This document shows, piece by piece, positions 8,470-16,721 of a DNA stretch of 64,000 nt (its first letter is position 1; each line of letters begins with the position of its first letter). The translations under genes were made by a program, and so were the position numbers. The notes below the pieces were generated by a model. The model ran no database searches. It had not been told where the DNA came from and worked only from the letters and a program-made list of their open reading frames with translations. The stretch is from Massilia forsythiae (GTDB taxonomy: Bacteria > Pseudomonadota > Gammaproteobacteria > Burkholderiales > Burkholderiaceae_D): NCBI RefSeq assembly GCF_012849555.1, contig NZ_CP051685.1:930001-994000 (forward strand), given 5' to 3'.

Positions 8470-9411
8470 TTATGCCTTCCGCTGCACGATCAGGTCCGCG
8501 AGTTCGCGCAGCCGCTGTGCCTTGTCTCCGAACGGCGCCAGTGCCGCATGGGCCTGGCCCCTCAGTTGTTCGGCCAGCGCCTTGGACGGCGCCAGCCCCA
8601 GAATCGATACGTAGGTCGGCTTGTTGGCCGCCGCATCCTTGCCCGCCGTCTTGCCGAGCGTGGCCGAATCGGCGGTCGCGTCCAGCACGTCGTCGACCAC
8701 CTGGAACGCCAGGCCGATCGCGCGCGCATAGGCGCCCAGCGCATCCAGCTCCGCACTTTCCAGTTCGCGCCCGGCCAGCGCGCCCAGCACGACCGACACG
8801 CGCAGCATGGCGCCGGTCTTGAGCTGGTGCATGCGCTCCAGCTGCTCGAGGTCCAGCTTGAGGCCGACGCTGTCCAGGTCGATCGCCTGGCCGCCGCACA
8901 TGCCGGCCGAACCAGCCGCCTCGGCCAGCAGGCGCAGCATGGTCACCAGGCGCTGCGGCGCCACCGTGCTGCCCGCCAGCACTTCGAAGGCTTGCGCCTG
9001 CAGCGCGTCGCCGACCAGCAGCGCGGTGGCTTCATCATACGCCACGTGCACGGTCGGTTTGCCGCGGCGCAGCGCGTCGTCGTCCATGCACGGCATGTCG
9101 TCGTGCACCAGGGAGTAGGCGTGGATCATCTCGACGGCGCAGGCGGCGCGCGCCGCCGTGTCGTCGTCGGCGCCGAACAGGTCGGCGCTGGCGTGGGCCA
9201 GCAGCGGACGCACGCGCTTGCCGCCGCCCAGCACCGTGTAGCGCATCGCTTCGTGCAGCTTGGCCGGGACCCGGCTCGCCGGCGGCAAGAAGGCGTCCAG
9301 CGCGGCTTCGGTGCGCGCCTGGACCGACTTCATCCAGTCGCCGAAGGCCAGCCCCTCGGCGCCGGCCGGGGTAGCGCCGGCGATTGCGCCAGTCATCGCG
9401 CTGGCGCTCAT
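8470..9411 (-). CDS. ispA: Farnesyl diphosphate synthase (polyprenyl synthetase)
   Basis: Makes C15 farnesyl diphosphate from IPP and DMAPP, 313 aa. It has the family marker GGGKRVRPLL near residue 55, the first aspartate-rich motif VHDDMPCMDDD, and the second aspartate motif FQVVDDVLD with the following LGKTAGKDAAANKPT. The start MSASAMTGAIAG was chosen because its ATG overlaps the xseB stop codon by four bases (ATGA), a sign of translational coupling; the frame stays open further upstream inside xseB. The N-terminus before GLAFGDWM is alanine/glycine rich and variable. Confidence 0.93.
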   Translation of the reverse strand: MSASAMTGAIAGATPAGAEGLAFGDWMKSVQARTEAALDAFLPPASRVPAKLHEAMRYTVLGGGKRVRPLLAHASADLFGADDDTAARAACAVEMIHAYSLVHDDMPCMDDDALRRGKPTVHVAYDEATALLVGDALQAQAFEVLAGSTVAPQRLVTMLRLLAEAAGSAGMCGGQAIDLDSVGLKLDLEQLERMHQLKTGAMLRVSVVLGALAGRELESAELDALGAYARAIGLAFQVVDDVLDATADSATLGKTAGKDAAANKPTYVSILGLAPSKALAEQLRGQAHAALAPFGDKAQRLRELADLIVQRKA

Positions 9412-9692
9412 TCGTCGCTCCCGCCGTCGGCGCTGAAGGGCTTGAGCATGTCGCCTTCCAGCACTTTTACCTGGGCCTCGACCTTTTCCAGCTGGGCCGC
9501 GCAATAGCGCACCAGTTCCGAGCCGCGCGCATAGGCCGCCACCGACGCTTCCAGCGGCAATTGTCCGCCTTCCATGCGAGTGACCAGCTGGGCCAGCTCG
9601 GCCATCGCCCCTTCGAAGGACTCGGGGGCGGCAGCAGCCGGTGCTGTGGAGGCCGGCGCTGCCGGACTTTCCGCGATTGTTTTATTTGGCAT
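9408..9692 (-). CDS. xseB: Exodeoxyribonuclease VII small subunit
   Basis: Small subunit of ExoVII, which degrades single-stranded DNA, 94 aa. The core FEGAMAELAQLVTRMEGGQL and the following PLEASVAAYARGSEL match the XseB helical hairpin. The first 24 residues are an alanine/proline-rich extension. The large-subunit gene xseA is not in the window, which is usual because xseB is normally grouped with ispA in proteobacteria. First gene of xseB-ispA-dxs. Confidence 0.92.
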   Translation of the reverse strand: MPNKTIAESPAAPASTAPAAAAPESFEGAMAELAQLVTRMEGGQLPLEASVAAYARGSELVRYCAAQLEKVEAQVKVLEGDMLKPFSADGGSDE

Positions 9693-9983
9693 AATGATTT
9701 GGATGTAAAGACGTGCACGCCAGTCTGATCGCGTATTTTAAACAATCCTGCTCTTGCATGACGCTGAAACTACCCAACATGCTTGTCAGGGTACGAAAGC
9801 TAGAGACCGATTTTATCGCAAAGCGTTCAGGATTCATGAAAACGATGCCTTTCCGGCAATTCCTCAGAACCCGGGCGCCATATTCTCGCGCCGGCCCCAG
9901 CCTTGTGGGTGCTTTACAGGCTATAATCTCCGGTTCTGTCTCCGAAATACCGTATTCTGCTCTTTCAACAAGCGCCGAAAAAC

Positions 9984-10083
9984 CGTAGCGAGCGGCAGCA
10001 GCGTGGGTGGGATGCATCGTCCGGAAAACGTTTTCCGGCGGGTGGTCGAGGACGCAGCCGTATGCGGTACGGCTGCGCGCTTG
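9984..10083. repeat. Possible diverged copy of the 43-kb hairpin element
   Basis: This stretch has GTAGCGAGCGG, a following AG-repeat, and the stem GCAGCCGTA/TACGGCTGC in the same order as the minus strand of the nested inverted repeat at 43091-43206. The middle differs and contains the palindrome at 10021-10038. Relationship is inferred by eye only. Confidence 0.35.
10021..10038. promoter_or_regulatory. Perfect 18-bp palindrome, candidate operator
   Basis: The sequence ccggaaaacgttttccgg is fully self-complementary with an AACGTT centre. It lies about 155 bases upstream of the Rieske gene and 95 bases downstream of a consensus TATAAT. Its symmetry suits a dimeric regulator such as a LacI- or TetR-type protein, but no such gene is nearby. 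Confidence 0.35.
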
Positions 10084-10192
10084 CCGCCTTTCCTGCCGGC
10101 GCCGCGTCTCTGGCAGGTTCGCAAGTGCCTTGAAAATACTGGTTCTCGGATTCTTTCTCTTCTTTGGCTACAATCTGTAAAGGGGGGTTGGG

Positions 10193-11308
10193 ATGTCCGA
10201 TCTGGCTACCCACGCCAAGCTGGCGCGCTCGAACGCGCAGCTTCCGGTAAATGTCTATTTCGACGAAGCGCTGCTGCAGCGCGAAATGCAGCATTTGTTC
10301 CGTAACGGCCCGCGCTATGTCGGCCACCAGCTCATGGTGCCCGAAAAAGGCGACTTCGCGACCCTCAAGTCGGAAAACGAGGGCCGCATGCTGGTGCGTA
10401 ACGCCGGCGGCATCGAATTGCTGTCCAACGTCTGCCGCCACCGCCAGGCGCTGATGTTCAATGGCCGCGGCAACAGCAGCAACATCGTCTGCCCGCTGCA
10501 CCGCTGGACCTACGACCTCAAGGGCGAACTGATCGGCGCGCCGCATTTCGCCGACACGCCCTGCCTGAATTTGTCGAAGACGCCGCTGCAGGAATGGAAC
10601 GGCCTGCTGTTCGAACAGAACGGCTACGACGTCATGGACAAGTTGAAGAACATGTCGGTGACCAAGGACCTCGACTTTTCGGGCTATCTGTTCGACCACG
10701 TCGAAGTGCACGAGTGCGACTACAACTGGAAGACGTTCATCGAAGTCTACCTGGAGGACTACCACGTCGAGCCCTTCCACCCCGGCCTGGGCAACTTCGT
10801 CAGCTGCGACGACCTGCGCTGGGAATTCGGTCCGGACTACAGCGTGCAGACGGTGGGCGTGCACCGCGGCCTGCAGAAGTCCGGCTCGCCCGCCTACAAG
10901 GCGTGGCAGGAGCAGATACTGAAGTTCAACGGCGGCCAGCCGCCCAAGTACGGCGCCATCTGGCTGACGCTGTACCCCAACATCATGGTCGAGTGGTACC
11001 CGAACGTGCTGGTGGTGTCGACGCTGTGGCCGATGGGGCCGCAAAAGACGCGCAACGTGGTCGAGTTCTACTACCCGGAAGAATTCGTGCTGTTCGAGCG
11101 CGGCTTCGTCGAGGCGGAACGCGCGGCCTACATGGAAACCTGCGTCGAGGACGACGAGATCGCCCTGCGCATGGATGCCGGCCGCAAGATTTTGCTGGAG
11201 CGCGGGGTCAACGAAGTCGGCCCCTACCAGTCGCCGATGGAAGACGGCATGCAGCACTTCCACGAGTGGTACCGCCGCCGGCTCGAATCCATACCTCCGG
11301 GAATTTAA
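10193..11308 (+). CDS. Rieske non-heme iron oxygenase, alpha-subunit type
   Basis: Aromatic-ring-hydroxylating dioxygenase alpha-subunit family, 371 aa; the substrate cannot be read from sequence. The Rieske 2Fe-2S ligands are Cys81, His83, Cys100 and His103. The catalytic mononuclear iron site is in the segment DYNWKTFIEVYLEDYHVEPF, with His191 and His196. The ATG at 10193 follows a G-rich stretch (aggggggttggg). The stop overlaps the next gene by one base (TAATG), so oxygenase and DMT transporter are probably co-expressed. No ferredoxin, reductase or beta subunit is adjacent, so electrons must come from elsewhere. Related enzymes act on quaternary amines (choline, carnitine) or aromatics; either is possible. 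Confidence 0.85.
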   Translation: MSDLATHAKLARSNAQLPVNVYFDEALLQREMQHLFRNGPRYVGHQLMVPEKGDFATLKSENEGRMLVRNAGGIELLSNVCRHRQALMFNGRGNSSNIVCPLHRWTYDLKGELIGAPHFADTPCLNLSKTPLQEWNGLLFEQNGYDVMDKLKNMSVTKDLDFSGYLFDHVEVHECDYNWKTFIEVYLEDYHVEPFHPGLGNFVSCDDLRWEFGPDYSVQTVGVHRGLQKSGSPAYKAWQEQILKFNGGQPPKYGAIWLTLYPNIMVEWYPNVLVVSTLWPMGPQKTRNVVEFYYPEEFVLFERGFVEAERAAYMETCVEDDEIALRMDAGRKILLERGVNEVGPYQSPMEDGMQHFHEWYRRRLESIPPGI

Positions 11309-12222
11309 TGCCGGCGTTATGGATGCTGTTCGCCAGCTTCGCGTTCGCCGCCATGAGCGCGGGCGTGAAGCTGGCTTCCACGCTGTACTCGACTTCCGAG
11401 ATCGTGATGTACCGCGGCCTGATCGGCAGCGCCATGCTGCTGCCGCTGATCCTGAAGCCGGGGAATACCTGGCGCACGCCCTTCCCGCGCGAACACCTGT
11501 GGCGCAGCGTCGTCGGCGTCTCGTCGCTGTGGCTATGGTTCTTCGCCATCGGCAAGCTGCCGCTGGCCACCGCCGTCACCCTCAACTACATGGCGCCGAT
11601 CTGGCTGGCCGCGTACATGTTCTTCCACGGCTGGTGGCATGCCAAGGGCAAGACCGAATGGCCGCTGGTACTGGCGATCGGCATGAGCTTCGTCGGCGTG
11701 GTGCTGGTGCTGCGTCCCGCTGCCGAGAGTAACCAGTGGCTGGGCGGCATGGTCGCCGTGACCTCGTCGATCATCGCGGCGATGGCCTACCTGCAGGTGC
11801 GCAAGCTCGGCCAGATGGGCGAGCCGGAATACCGCGTGGTGTTCTATTTTTCGCTGACCATGGCGGCCGCCGGCCTGGTGGGCACGCCGTTCGAGAACGG
11901 CGCCGCCGCGCCGCTGCACGCGCATACCTGGCGCGGCGTGGGCCTGCTGCTGGGGATCGGCGCCAGCGGCCTGCTGGCGCAGATGGCGATGACGCGCGCC
12001 TACCGGCTCGGCAAGGTGCTGGTGATCGCCAACCTGCAGTACACCGGCATCATCTTTTCCTCGCTGTGGGGCATGCTCCTGTGGCACGACCGCTTCGGCT
12101 GGCACGTGTGGCTGGGCATGGGCGTGATCCTCGCTTCGGGCATCGCGGTGACGTTCTACAATACGATGCGCACGGCGCGCGGCGCCGTGGTCAAGGAAAC
12201 CGATCCGATCGCCAGCGAATAA
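11308..12222 (+). CDS. EamA/DMT-family transporter
   Basis: Ten-helix inner-membrane transporter of the drug/metabolite transporter superfamily, 304 aa, with two EamA repeats. The first repeat starts at MPALWMLFASFAFAAMSAGV; WRSVVGVSSLWLWFFAIGKL and LATAVTLNYMAPIW are typical. The second repeat includes MAMTRAYRLGKVLVIANLQY and ends in GVILASGIAVTFYN. Start overlaps the stop of the Rieske gene by one base. It may move a substrate or product of that oxygenase; this is inference from coupling only. The sulfurtransferase follows after 12 bases. Confidence 0.88.
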   Translation: MPALWMLFASFAFAAMSAGVKLASTLYSTSEIVMYRGLIGSAMLLPLILKPGNTWRTPFPREHLWRSVVGVSSLWLWFFAIGKLPLATAVTLNYMAPIWLAAYMFFHGWWHAKGKTEWPLVLAIGMSFVGVVLVLRPAAESNQWLGGMVAVTSSIIAAMAYLQVRKLGQMGEPEYRVVFYFSLTMAAAGLVGTPFENGAAAPLHAHTWRGVGLLLGIGASGLLAQMAMTRAYRLGKVLVIANLQYTGIIFSSLWGMLLWHDRFGWHVWLGMGVILASGIAVTFYNTMRTARGAVVKETDPIASE

Positions 12223-12234
12223 CAGGAGCCCGCC

Positions 12235-13098
12235 ATGTCCACCTACACCACCCTGATCAGCGCCGCCAACCTGGCGGCCAATGCCGACGACGCCAACTGG
12301 GTCGTCCTCGATTGCCGCCACGACCTGGCGGACCTGGCCGCCGGACGCGCGGCCTACGCCGCCGGGCACCTGCCGCACGCGCAGTTCGCCGACGTCGAGT
12401 CGGCCCTGTCGGGCGAGAAAAAGGCGGCCGACGGTGCCTTCCGCGGCCGCCATCCGCTGCCCGAACGCGACGCCTTCATCGAACGGCTGCGCGACTGGGG
12501 CATCGACGACGACACGCAAGTGGTCGCCTACGATGCCCACGGCGGCATGTTCGCGGCGCGCCTGTGGTGGATGCTGCGCTGGGTCGGCCACGAGGCGGTC
12601 GCGGTGCTGGACGGCGGCCTGCCGGCCTGGCAGGCCGCCGGCTACGCATCGAGCCTGGACCAGCCGGCGCCGCGCGCGCGCGGGTCGATCGGGGCGCGCG
12701 CCGCGCTGGTATCCACGCTGGACGTACGGGAAGTGCTCGGCGCGCTGCAGGACGGCAGCCGCACCATCGTCGATGCGCGCGCGCCGGACCGCTTCCGCGG
12801 CGAGAACGAGACCATCGACCCGGTCGGCGGCCACATCCCGGGGGCAAAGAACCGCTTCTTCAAGGACAACCTGCAGGCCGACGGCCGCTTCAAGACGGCG
12901 CAGCAGTTGAAGCAAGAGCTGGACGGCGCGGTCGGCGATCCGGCCCGCGCCGTGATGCAATGCGGTTCCGGCGTCACCGCCTGCCACAACCTGCTGGCAC
13001 TGGAAGTGGCGGGTTTGCCGGGCGCGGCCCTGTATCCGGGCTCGTGGAGCGAATGGAGCGCCGATCCGGCGCGGCCGGTGGCGACTGGCGCTGTGTGA
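12235..13098 (+). CDS. sseA: Sulfurtransferase, two rhodanese domains (SseA-like)
   Basis: Transfers sulfane sulfur from 3-mercaptopyruvate or thiosulfate to a thiophilic acceptor, 287 aa. Two rhodanese domains: an inactive N-terminal one (VVLDCRHDLAD near residue 27) and a catalytic C-terminal one (TIVDARAPDRFRGENE near residue 178). The active-site Cys243 is in QCGSGVTACHN; the loop CGSGVTA resembles 3-mercaptopyruvate sulfurtransferases more than the CRKGVTA loop of classical rhodaneses. Start has AGGAG eight bases upstream. It is the third gene of the Rieske-DMT-sulfurtransferase run. Confidence 0.88.
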   Translation: MSTYTTLISAANLAANADDANWVVLDCRHDLADLAAGRAAYAAGHLPHAQFADVESALSGEKKAADGAFRGRHPLPERDAFIERLRDWGIDDDTQVVAYDAHGGMFAARLWWMLRWVGHEAVAVLDGGLPAWQAAGYASSLDQPAPRARGSIGARAALVSTLDVREVLGALQDGSRTIVDARAPDRFRGENETIDPVGGHIPGAKNRFFKDNLQADGRFKTAQQLKQELDGAVGDPARAVMQCGSGVTACHNLLALEVAGLPGAALYPGSWSEWSADPARPVATGAV

Positions 13099-13150
13099 GG
13101 GTGACGTTGCAATGTCGGGATACGCGAGGCTGGCTACTCAGCCACAAACG

Positions 13151-13354
13151 CGTCGTCCCCGCGCAGGCGGGGATCCATACTGAGCAACAGAATTCGGTGT
13201 ATTAGAAGCAACTCAGGTGCTTCAAAATGCTAACTCCGGATAATTAGCATGGGTCCCCGCCTGCGCGGGGACGACGGTTTTTAGGCCGGCACTGTCATCT
13301 TGGACAGCAGTGCGCCTGCGCGGGGAGTCGTTTCCGGCAATGCTGGCAACGACG
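13151..13354. repeat. Composite REP/BIME-like element, copy B
   Basis: Left unit 13151-13183 and inverted right unit about 13248-13277 carry the shared hairpin core. The conserved spacer atcttggacagcagtgcgc follows, then a degraded form of the gtcgttt...aacgac palindrome. The element fills most of the 314-base gap between the convergent sulfurtransferase and siderophore-receptor genes, which holds no gene. Confidence 0.85.
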
Positions 13355-13412
13355 ACTCGTAGGTCAACAATATCATCCTGGGCAACAGTACCACTGCCTA
13401 ATCCGTCTCCCC

Positions 13413-15566
13413 TCAATACGTCCAGTTCAAGCTGACGCTCGCATTGCGCGGCGCCGCGTAATAGCTCTGGTTCCAGTACAGGCTTTTCAGGTAGGTCTTG
13501 TCGGTCGCGTTGTTCAGGTTGGCGCGCAAGCTGAGGTGCGGGTCGATGTCGTATTGCGCCATCAGGCCCAGCACGGCATAGCCGCCCTGGTGGATCAGCG
13601 CGGTCGGATCCTGCAGGAAGATGCGCGACTGCCAGTTCAGGCTGGCGCCCACCTTCAATGCCGGCATGGATGCCAGGCGATACGTGGTGGCGCTGCGCAG
13701 GGTACGGCGCGGGATGTAGGTCTTGACGTCGGCGCCGCCGTCGCCGTGCATCGACATCTGCGCGAAGCCGACGCTGGCCTGCCAGTTGCGCGCCAGCTGC
13801 CCGCTAAATTCCAGCTCGACGCCCTTCGATTCGGCATTCACGCCGCTGTAGTAGGCATCCACGCCGAGATAACCTTCCAGCTGCGCCAGGTTGGTCTGCC
13901 TGGTCTTGAAGATGGCGCCCGACAGATTGGCCTTGCCGTCGAACAGCTCGCTCTTCAATCCCAGTTCGGCGGTCTTGCCTTCGGCCGGCGCCAGCGTGCG
14001 GCGGTTGGCGTCGATCTCGCTCTGGGCGTTGAAGATGGCGGTGTAGCTGGCATAGGCCGACAGCGTGCGGTTGATGTCATAGACCAGGCCGGCATACGGC
14101 GTGGTCTTGCTGGCCGAACGGTAGCTGTCGACGCCGTAGCTGCTGCCGCGCGTGTCGACCTTGACCGTGTTGGCGCCGGTGAGCAGCTTCCAGTCGTCGG
14201 CCAGGTTCCAGCGCACCGCGGCGTAGGCGTTCTTGCGCTTGTCGGTGTAGCCGCCGGCATCCATGCCGGGGCCGAACGCCGGTTCGGCATAGCTGCCGTC
14301 GACCGCCGTGGTGCCGGGCAGGCTGCTGCCGATGTCGGTGCCGTAGGCGGAATAGCTGCCGATCTTCGATTCGGCCCAGGCGGCGCCGAGGCTCACGTCG
14401 TGGCGCCGGCCGGCCAGGTCGAAGCCGCCGGTCAGCGCCAGGTCGCCCAGCGTCTGCTTGAACTTGGAACTGTAGTCGGCCGAGTAGCTGGTCAGGCCGA
14501 GGCCGGTGGCGCGGTCCTGGATGCCGGACACGAAGAACAGGCGCGAGCTGCTGGGCGACAGGTTGTAGGTCACGGTGGCCTTGCCCGACCAGCCGTTGCC
14601 GAAGCGGTGCGTCCATTCACCGAACGTGCTGTTGACGGCGACGTTCTGGTACGACCAGTTCGCGCCGGTATTGGCCGAGCGCGCATACATGGTCGGGCTG
14701 CCGTCGGTGTAATACAGCGGCAGCGCGCCCCACATGTTGCCGGTCGATGCGCTCTTCTGGTAGGTATAGCCGGCGGCCACCTTGTCGTCCGGCGTCAAGC
14801 GGCCTTCGACGATCACCGAGGCCACCGTCTTGCGCAGCGCGTAGCGGTCCAGCCAGGAATTGCCCTGGTCGCGCGCCAGCACCACGCGCGCGGCCCAGTC
14901 CTCGCCCAGTGGTACCGAGACGTCGGCATCCAGGCGTTTGTTGCCCCAGGCGCCGAAGGTCAGGCCGGCGGCCGCCGCCAGCCGCGTGCCGGGACGCTTG
15001 CGCAGGAAATTCACGGTGGCCGACGGGTTGCCGGTCGACGACATCAAGCCGTTGGCGCCGCGCACCACGTCGACCCGGTCGTACAGCGCGGTGTCGAAAT
15101 TCCCGGTCACGTTGCCGAACACGAAGGGAATGCCGACGCCGTCGTACTGGAAATTGGTGATGTCGAAGCCGCGCGCGGTGTAGTAGACGCGGTCGGTCTC
15201 CACCGATTCCACTGTCACGCCGGGCGAGCTGGCCAGCATGTCGTTGATCGAGTTCAGCCTGAAGTCGTCCATCTTGGCGCGCGTCACGACCGACACCGAT
15301 TGCGGCGTTTCGCGCAGCGACAGGTCGAGCCTGGTGGCCGAAGCGCTGTCGCCGGCCAGGTAGCTTTGCTTGTCGGCGCTGCCGGTGACGGTCACGGTCT
15401 GCACTTCCGGCAAAGGCTGCTCGTCGGGTTGTGCGGCGGCAGGCTCTGCGGCCTGGGCGCCGCCGGCCAGCAGCAATGCGCAGGCCAGCGCCAGCGGATG
15501 CAGACGCAGGGTCAAGGGAAACGCGGTCGGTCGGAACGGTGAGATGGACGAACTGGGGTGGGACAT
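13413..15566 (-). CDS. TonB-dependent siderophore receptor (FhuE/FpvA type)
   Basis: Outer-membrane receptor that imports a ferric siderophore using TonB energy, 717 aa. It has an N-terminal signal peptide ending near AGGAQA; a segment resembling a TonB box (VQTVTVTG); a plug domain with LRETPQSVSVVTRAKMDDF, YTARGFDITNFQYDGVGIP and the plug end RVDVVRGANGLMSSTGNPSA; then a 22-strand barrel ending SLNWTY with a terminal aromatic residue. There is no N-terminal signalling domain, so it is not a sigma-regulator type. A Fur box lies about 80-105 bases upstream. No siderophore biosynthesis gene is nearby, so it probably takes up a foreign siderophore. Confidence 0.93.
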   Translation of the reverse strand: MSHPSSSISPFRPTAFPLTLRLHPLALACALLLAGGAQAAEPAAAQPDEQPLPEVQTVTVTGSADKQSYLAGDSASATRLDLSLRETPQSVSVVTRAKMDDFRLNSINDMLASSPGVTVESVETDRVYYTARGFDITNFQYDGVGIPFVFGNVTGNFDTALYDRVDVVRGANGLMSSTGNPSATVNFLRKRPGTRLAAAAGLTFGAWGNKRLDADVSVPLGEDWAARVVLARDQGNSWLDRYALRKTVASVIVEGRLTPDDKVAAGYTYQKSASTGNMWGALPLYYTDGSPTMYARSANTGANWSYQNVAVNSTFGEWTHRFGNGWSGKATVTYNLSPSSSRLFFVSGIQDRATGLGLTSYSADYSSKFKQTLGDLALTGGFDLAGRRHDVSLGAAWAESKIGSYSAYGTDIGSSLPGTTAVDGSYAEPAFGPGMDAGGYTDKRKNAYAAVRWNLADDWKLLTGANTVKVDTRGSSYGVDSYRSASKTTPYAGLVYDINRTLSAYASYTAIFNAQSEIDANRRTLAPAEGKTAELGLKSELFDGKANLSGAIFKTRQTNLAQLEGYLGVDAYYSGVNAESKGVELEFSGQLARNWQASVGFAQMSMHGDGGADVKTYIPRRTLRSATTYRLASMPALKVGASLNWQSRIFLQDPTALIHQGGYAVLGLMAQYDIDPHLSLRANLNNATDKTYLKSLYWNQSYYAAPRNASVSLNWTY

Positions 15567-15645
15567 CGAAACTCCTGGTCATTGCCGGCACGGCACCGGG
15601 CAATCGCCAGCGCATGCGGTCACGTGGAAAGGCAGACAGCCTGAA

Positions 15646-15670
15646 TATAAATAAGAATCATTCTCAATTA
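15646..15670 (-). promoter_or_regulatory. Fur box upstream of the siderophore receptor
   Basis: The stretch around aataagaatcattctcaatt closely matches the Fur 19-bp consensus GATAATGATAATCATTATC, with the central AATCATT kept. It lies in an AT-rich island between the receptor and the ZIP gene and should repress the receptor when iron is sufficient. Confidence 0.8.
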
Positions 15671-15807
15671 TAAATAAATACTTGCAAACAAGCTACCTGC
15701 CGGCAGCGACTATGTTGCAAATCCATGTAAAGACAGGAGGCGCCAGTTGCCGGAAGCCCGGCTCGGTGAAGCGGGAAATCGCCCTGGCGGCACCAGGGCG
15801 CAACGCA

Positions 15808-16581
15808 TCAATGACGGTGGGTCAGGAACAGCACGATCACCACGCCCAGGCCGATCAGCAGCACCTGCGGGATCGTTTCGCGCACGGTGGCGCGGCGCTG
15901 CATCTGCGGCATCAGGTCGCTCACGGCGATATAGATGAAGCCCGACGAAGCGAACACCAGCACGTAGGGAATCAGGCTGCTGGCGCGGTCCAGCGTGTAA
16001 TAGCCGAGCAGGCCGCCGGCCACCGCCAGCAGGCTGCACAGCAGGTTGAACACGTAGGCGCGCAGGCGCGAAAAGCCGGCGTTGAGCAGCACGATGAAGT
16101 CGCCGATCTCCTGCGGGATCTCGTGGGCGATGATGGCCACGCCGGTGACGATGCCCAGTTGCGGATTGGCGAGGAAGGCGGCGGCGATCAGGATGCCGTC
16201 GGTGAAATTGTGCATGCCGTCGCCGATCAGGATCATCCAGCCGGCCTTGCCCGCCTGCTGGGCGTCGTGCCCGTGGTGGTGATGGTGGCCGTCGCCTTCG
16301 TGGTGGTGCGAATGGCGCAGCAGCGCCACCTTTTCCAGGGCGAAGAAGGCCAGCAGGCCGCCCAGCAAAGTGGCGAACAGGCTGCGCGGATCGGCATGCG
16401 ACTCGAACGCTTCCGGCAAGGCGTGCAGCAGCGAGGTCGACAGCATGATCCCAACCGACAGGCTGACCATGCGCTCGACCACTTTGGAGAGCAGCGAAAA
16501 CGAAAAGACCGCGGCGGCCGTGATGCTGACGACGCCGGCCAATCCGGTGGCCAGCAGGATGGAAATGAGAATCGGGTCGAT
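15808..16581 (-). CDS. ZIP family metal transporter (probable zinc), start codon uncertain
   Basis: Inner-membrane ZIP transporter, about 257 aa, eight helices. The transport-site motifs are DGMHNFTDG on helix 4 and HEIPQEIGDF on helix 5; the loop between helices 3 and 4 is a histidine-rich metal-sensing stretch (HSHHHEGDGHHHHHGHD). The frame has no ATG, GTG or TTG near the expected N-terminus. The best-placed candidate is an ATC codon at 16581, six bases after AAGAGG, giving a start one residue before DPILISILLATG. The nearest standard codon upstream is a TTG at 16725 that overlaps the stop of the preceding hydrolase but would add about 48 residues with no family match. Coordinates use the ATC. 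Confidence 0.8.
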   Translation of the reverse strand: MDPILISILLATGLAGVVSITAAAVFSFSLLSKVVERMVSLSVGIMLSTSLLHALPEAFESHADPRSLFATLLGGLLAFFALEKVALLRHSHHHEGDGHHHHHGHDAQQAGKAGWMILIGDGMHNFTDGILIAAAFLANPQLGIVTGVAIIAHEIPQEIGDFIVLLNAGFSRLRAYVFNLLCSLLAVAGGLLGYYTLDRASSLIPYVLVFASSGFIYIAVSDLMPQMQRRATVRETIPQVLLIGLGVVIVLFLTHRH

Positions 16582-16721
16582 GGAGAGCCTCTTGTTATTC
16601 GGCGCCCGTGGGGCGCATACCGGCGCCGGCGTCGATGCCGGCCGTGCAAACCGGGCATTGTAACCGCTCCCGACCGTTGTCTGCGCGGCGCAGGCGGCCG
16701 AGCCGGCGTTACCCTGTCGCC

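Larger units (their letters stand above)
9693..10192. other. 500-bp divergent intergenic region between xseB and the Rieske gene
   Basis: No convincing gene is seen here; short frames on both strands lack family resemblance. It holds a consensus -10 TATAAT at 9922-9927 (plus strand, no good -35 at normal spacing), a perfect 18-bp palindrome ccggaaaacgttttccgg at 10021-10038, a 9-bp stem GCAGCCGTA/TACGGCTGC at 10054-10076, and a possible -10 TACAAT at 10169-10174 just before the Rieske gene. A small RNA or an operator region is possible; nothing shows which. Confidence 0.45.

Noticed and set aside
9930..10180. 6S RNA candidate in the xseB-Rieske gap
   Set aside because: A promoter-like TATAAT and stem-loops are present, but I could not find the long closing stem or the conserved central bubble of 6S RNA.
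13151..13354. Possible short CRISPR array from repeated hairpin units
   Set aside because: Units are inverted relative to each other and irregularly spaced, with no equal-length spacers or cas genes. They fit REP/BIME-like elements instead.
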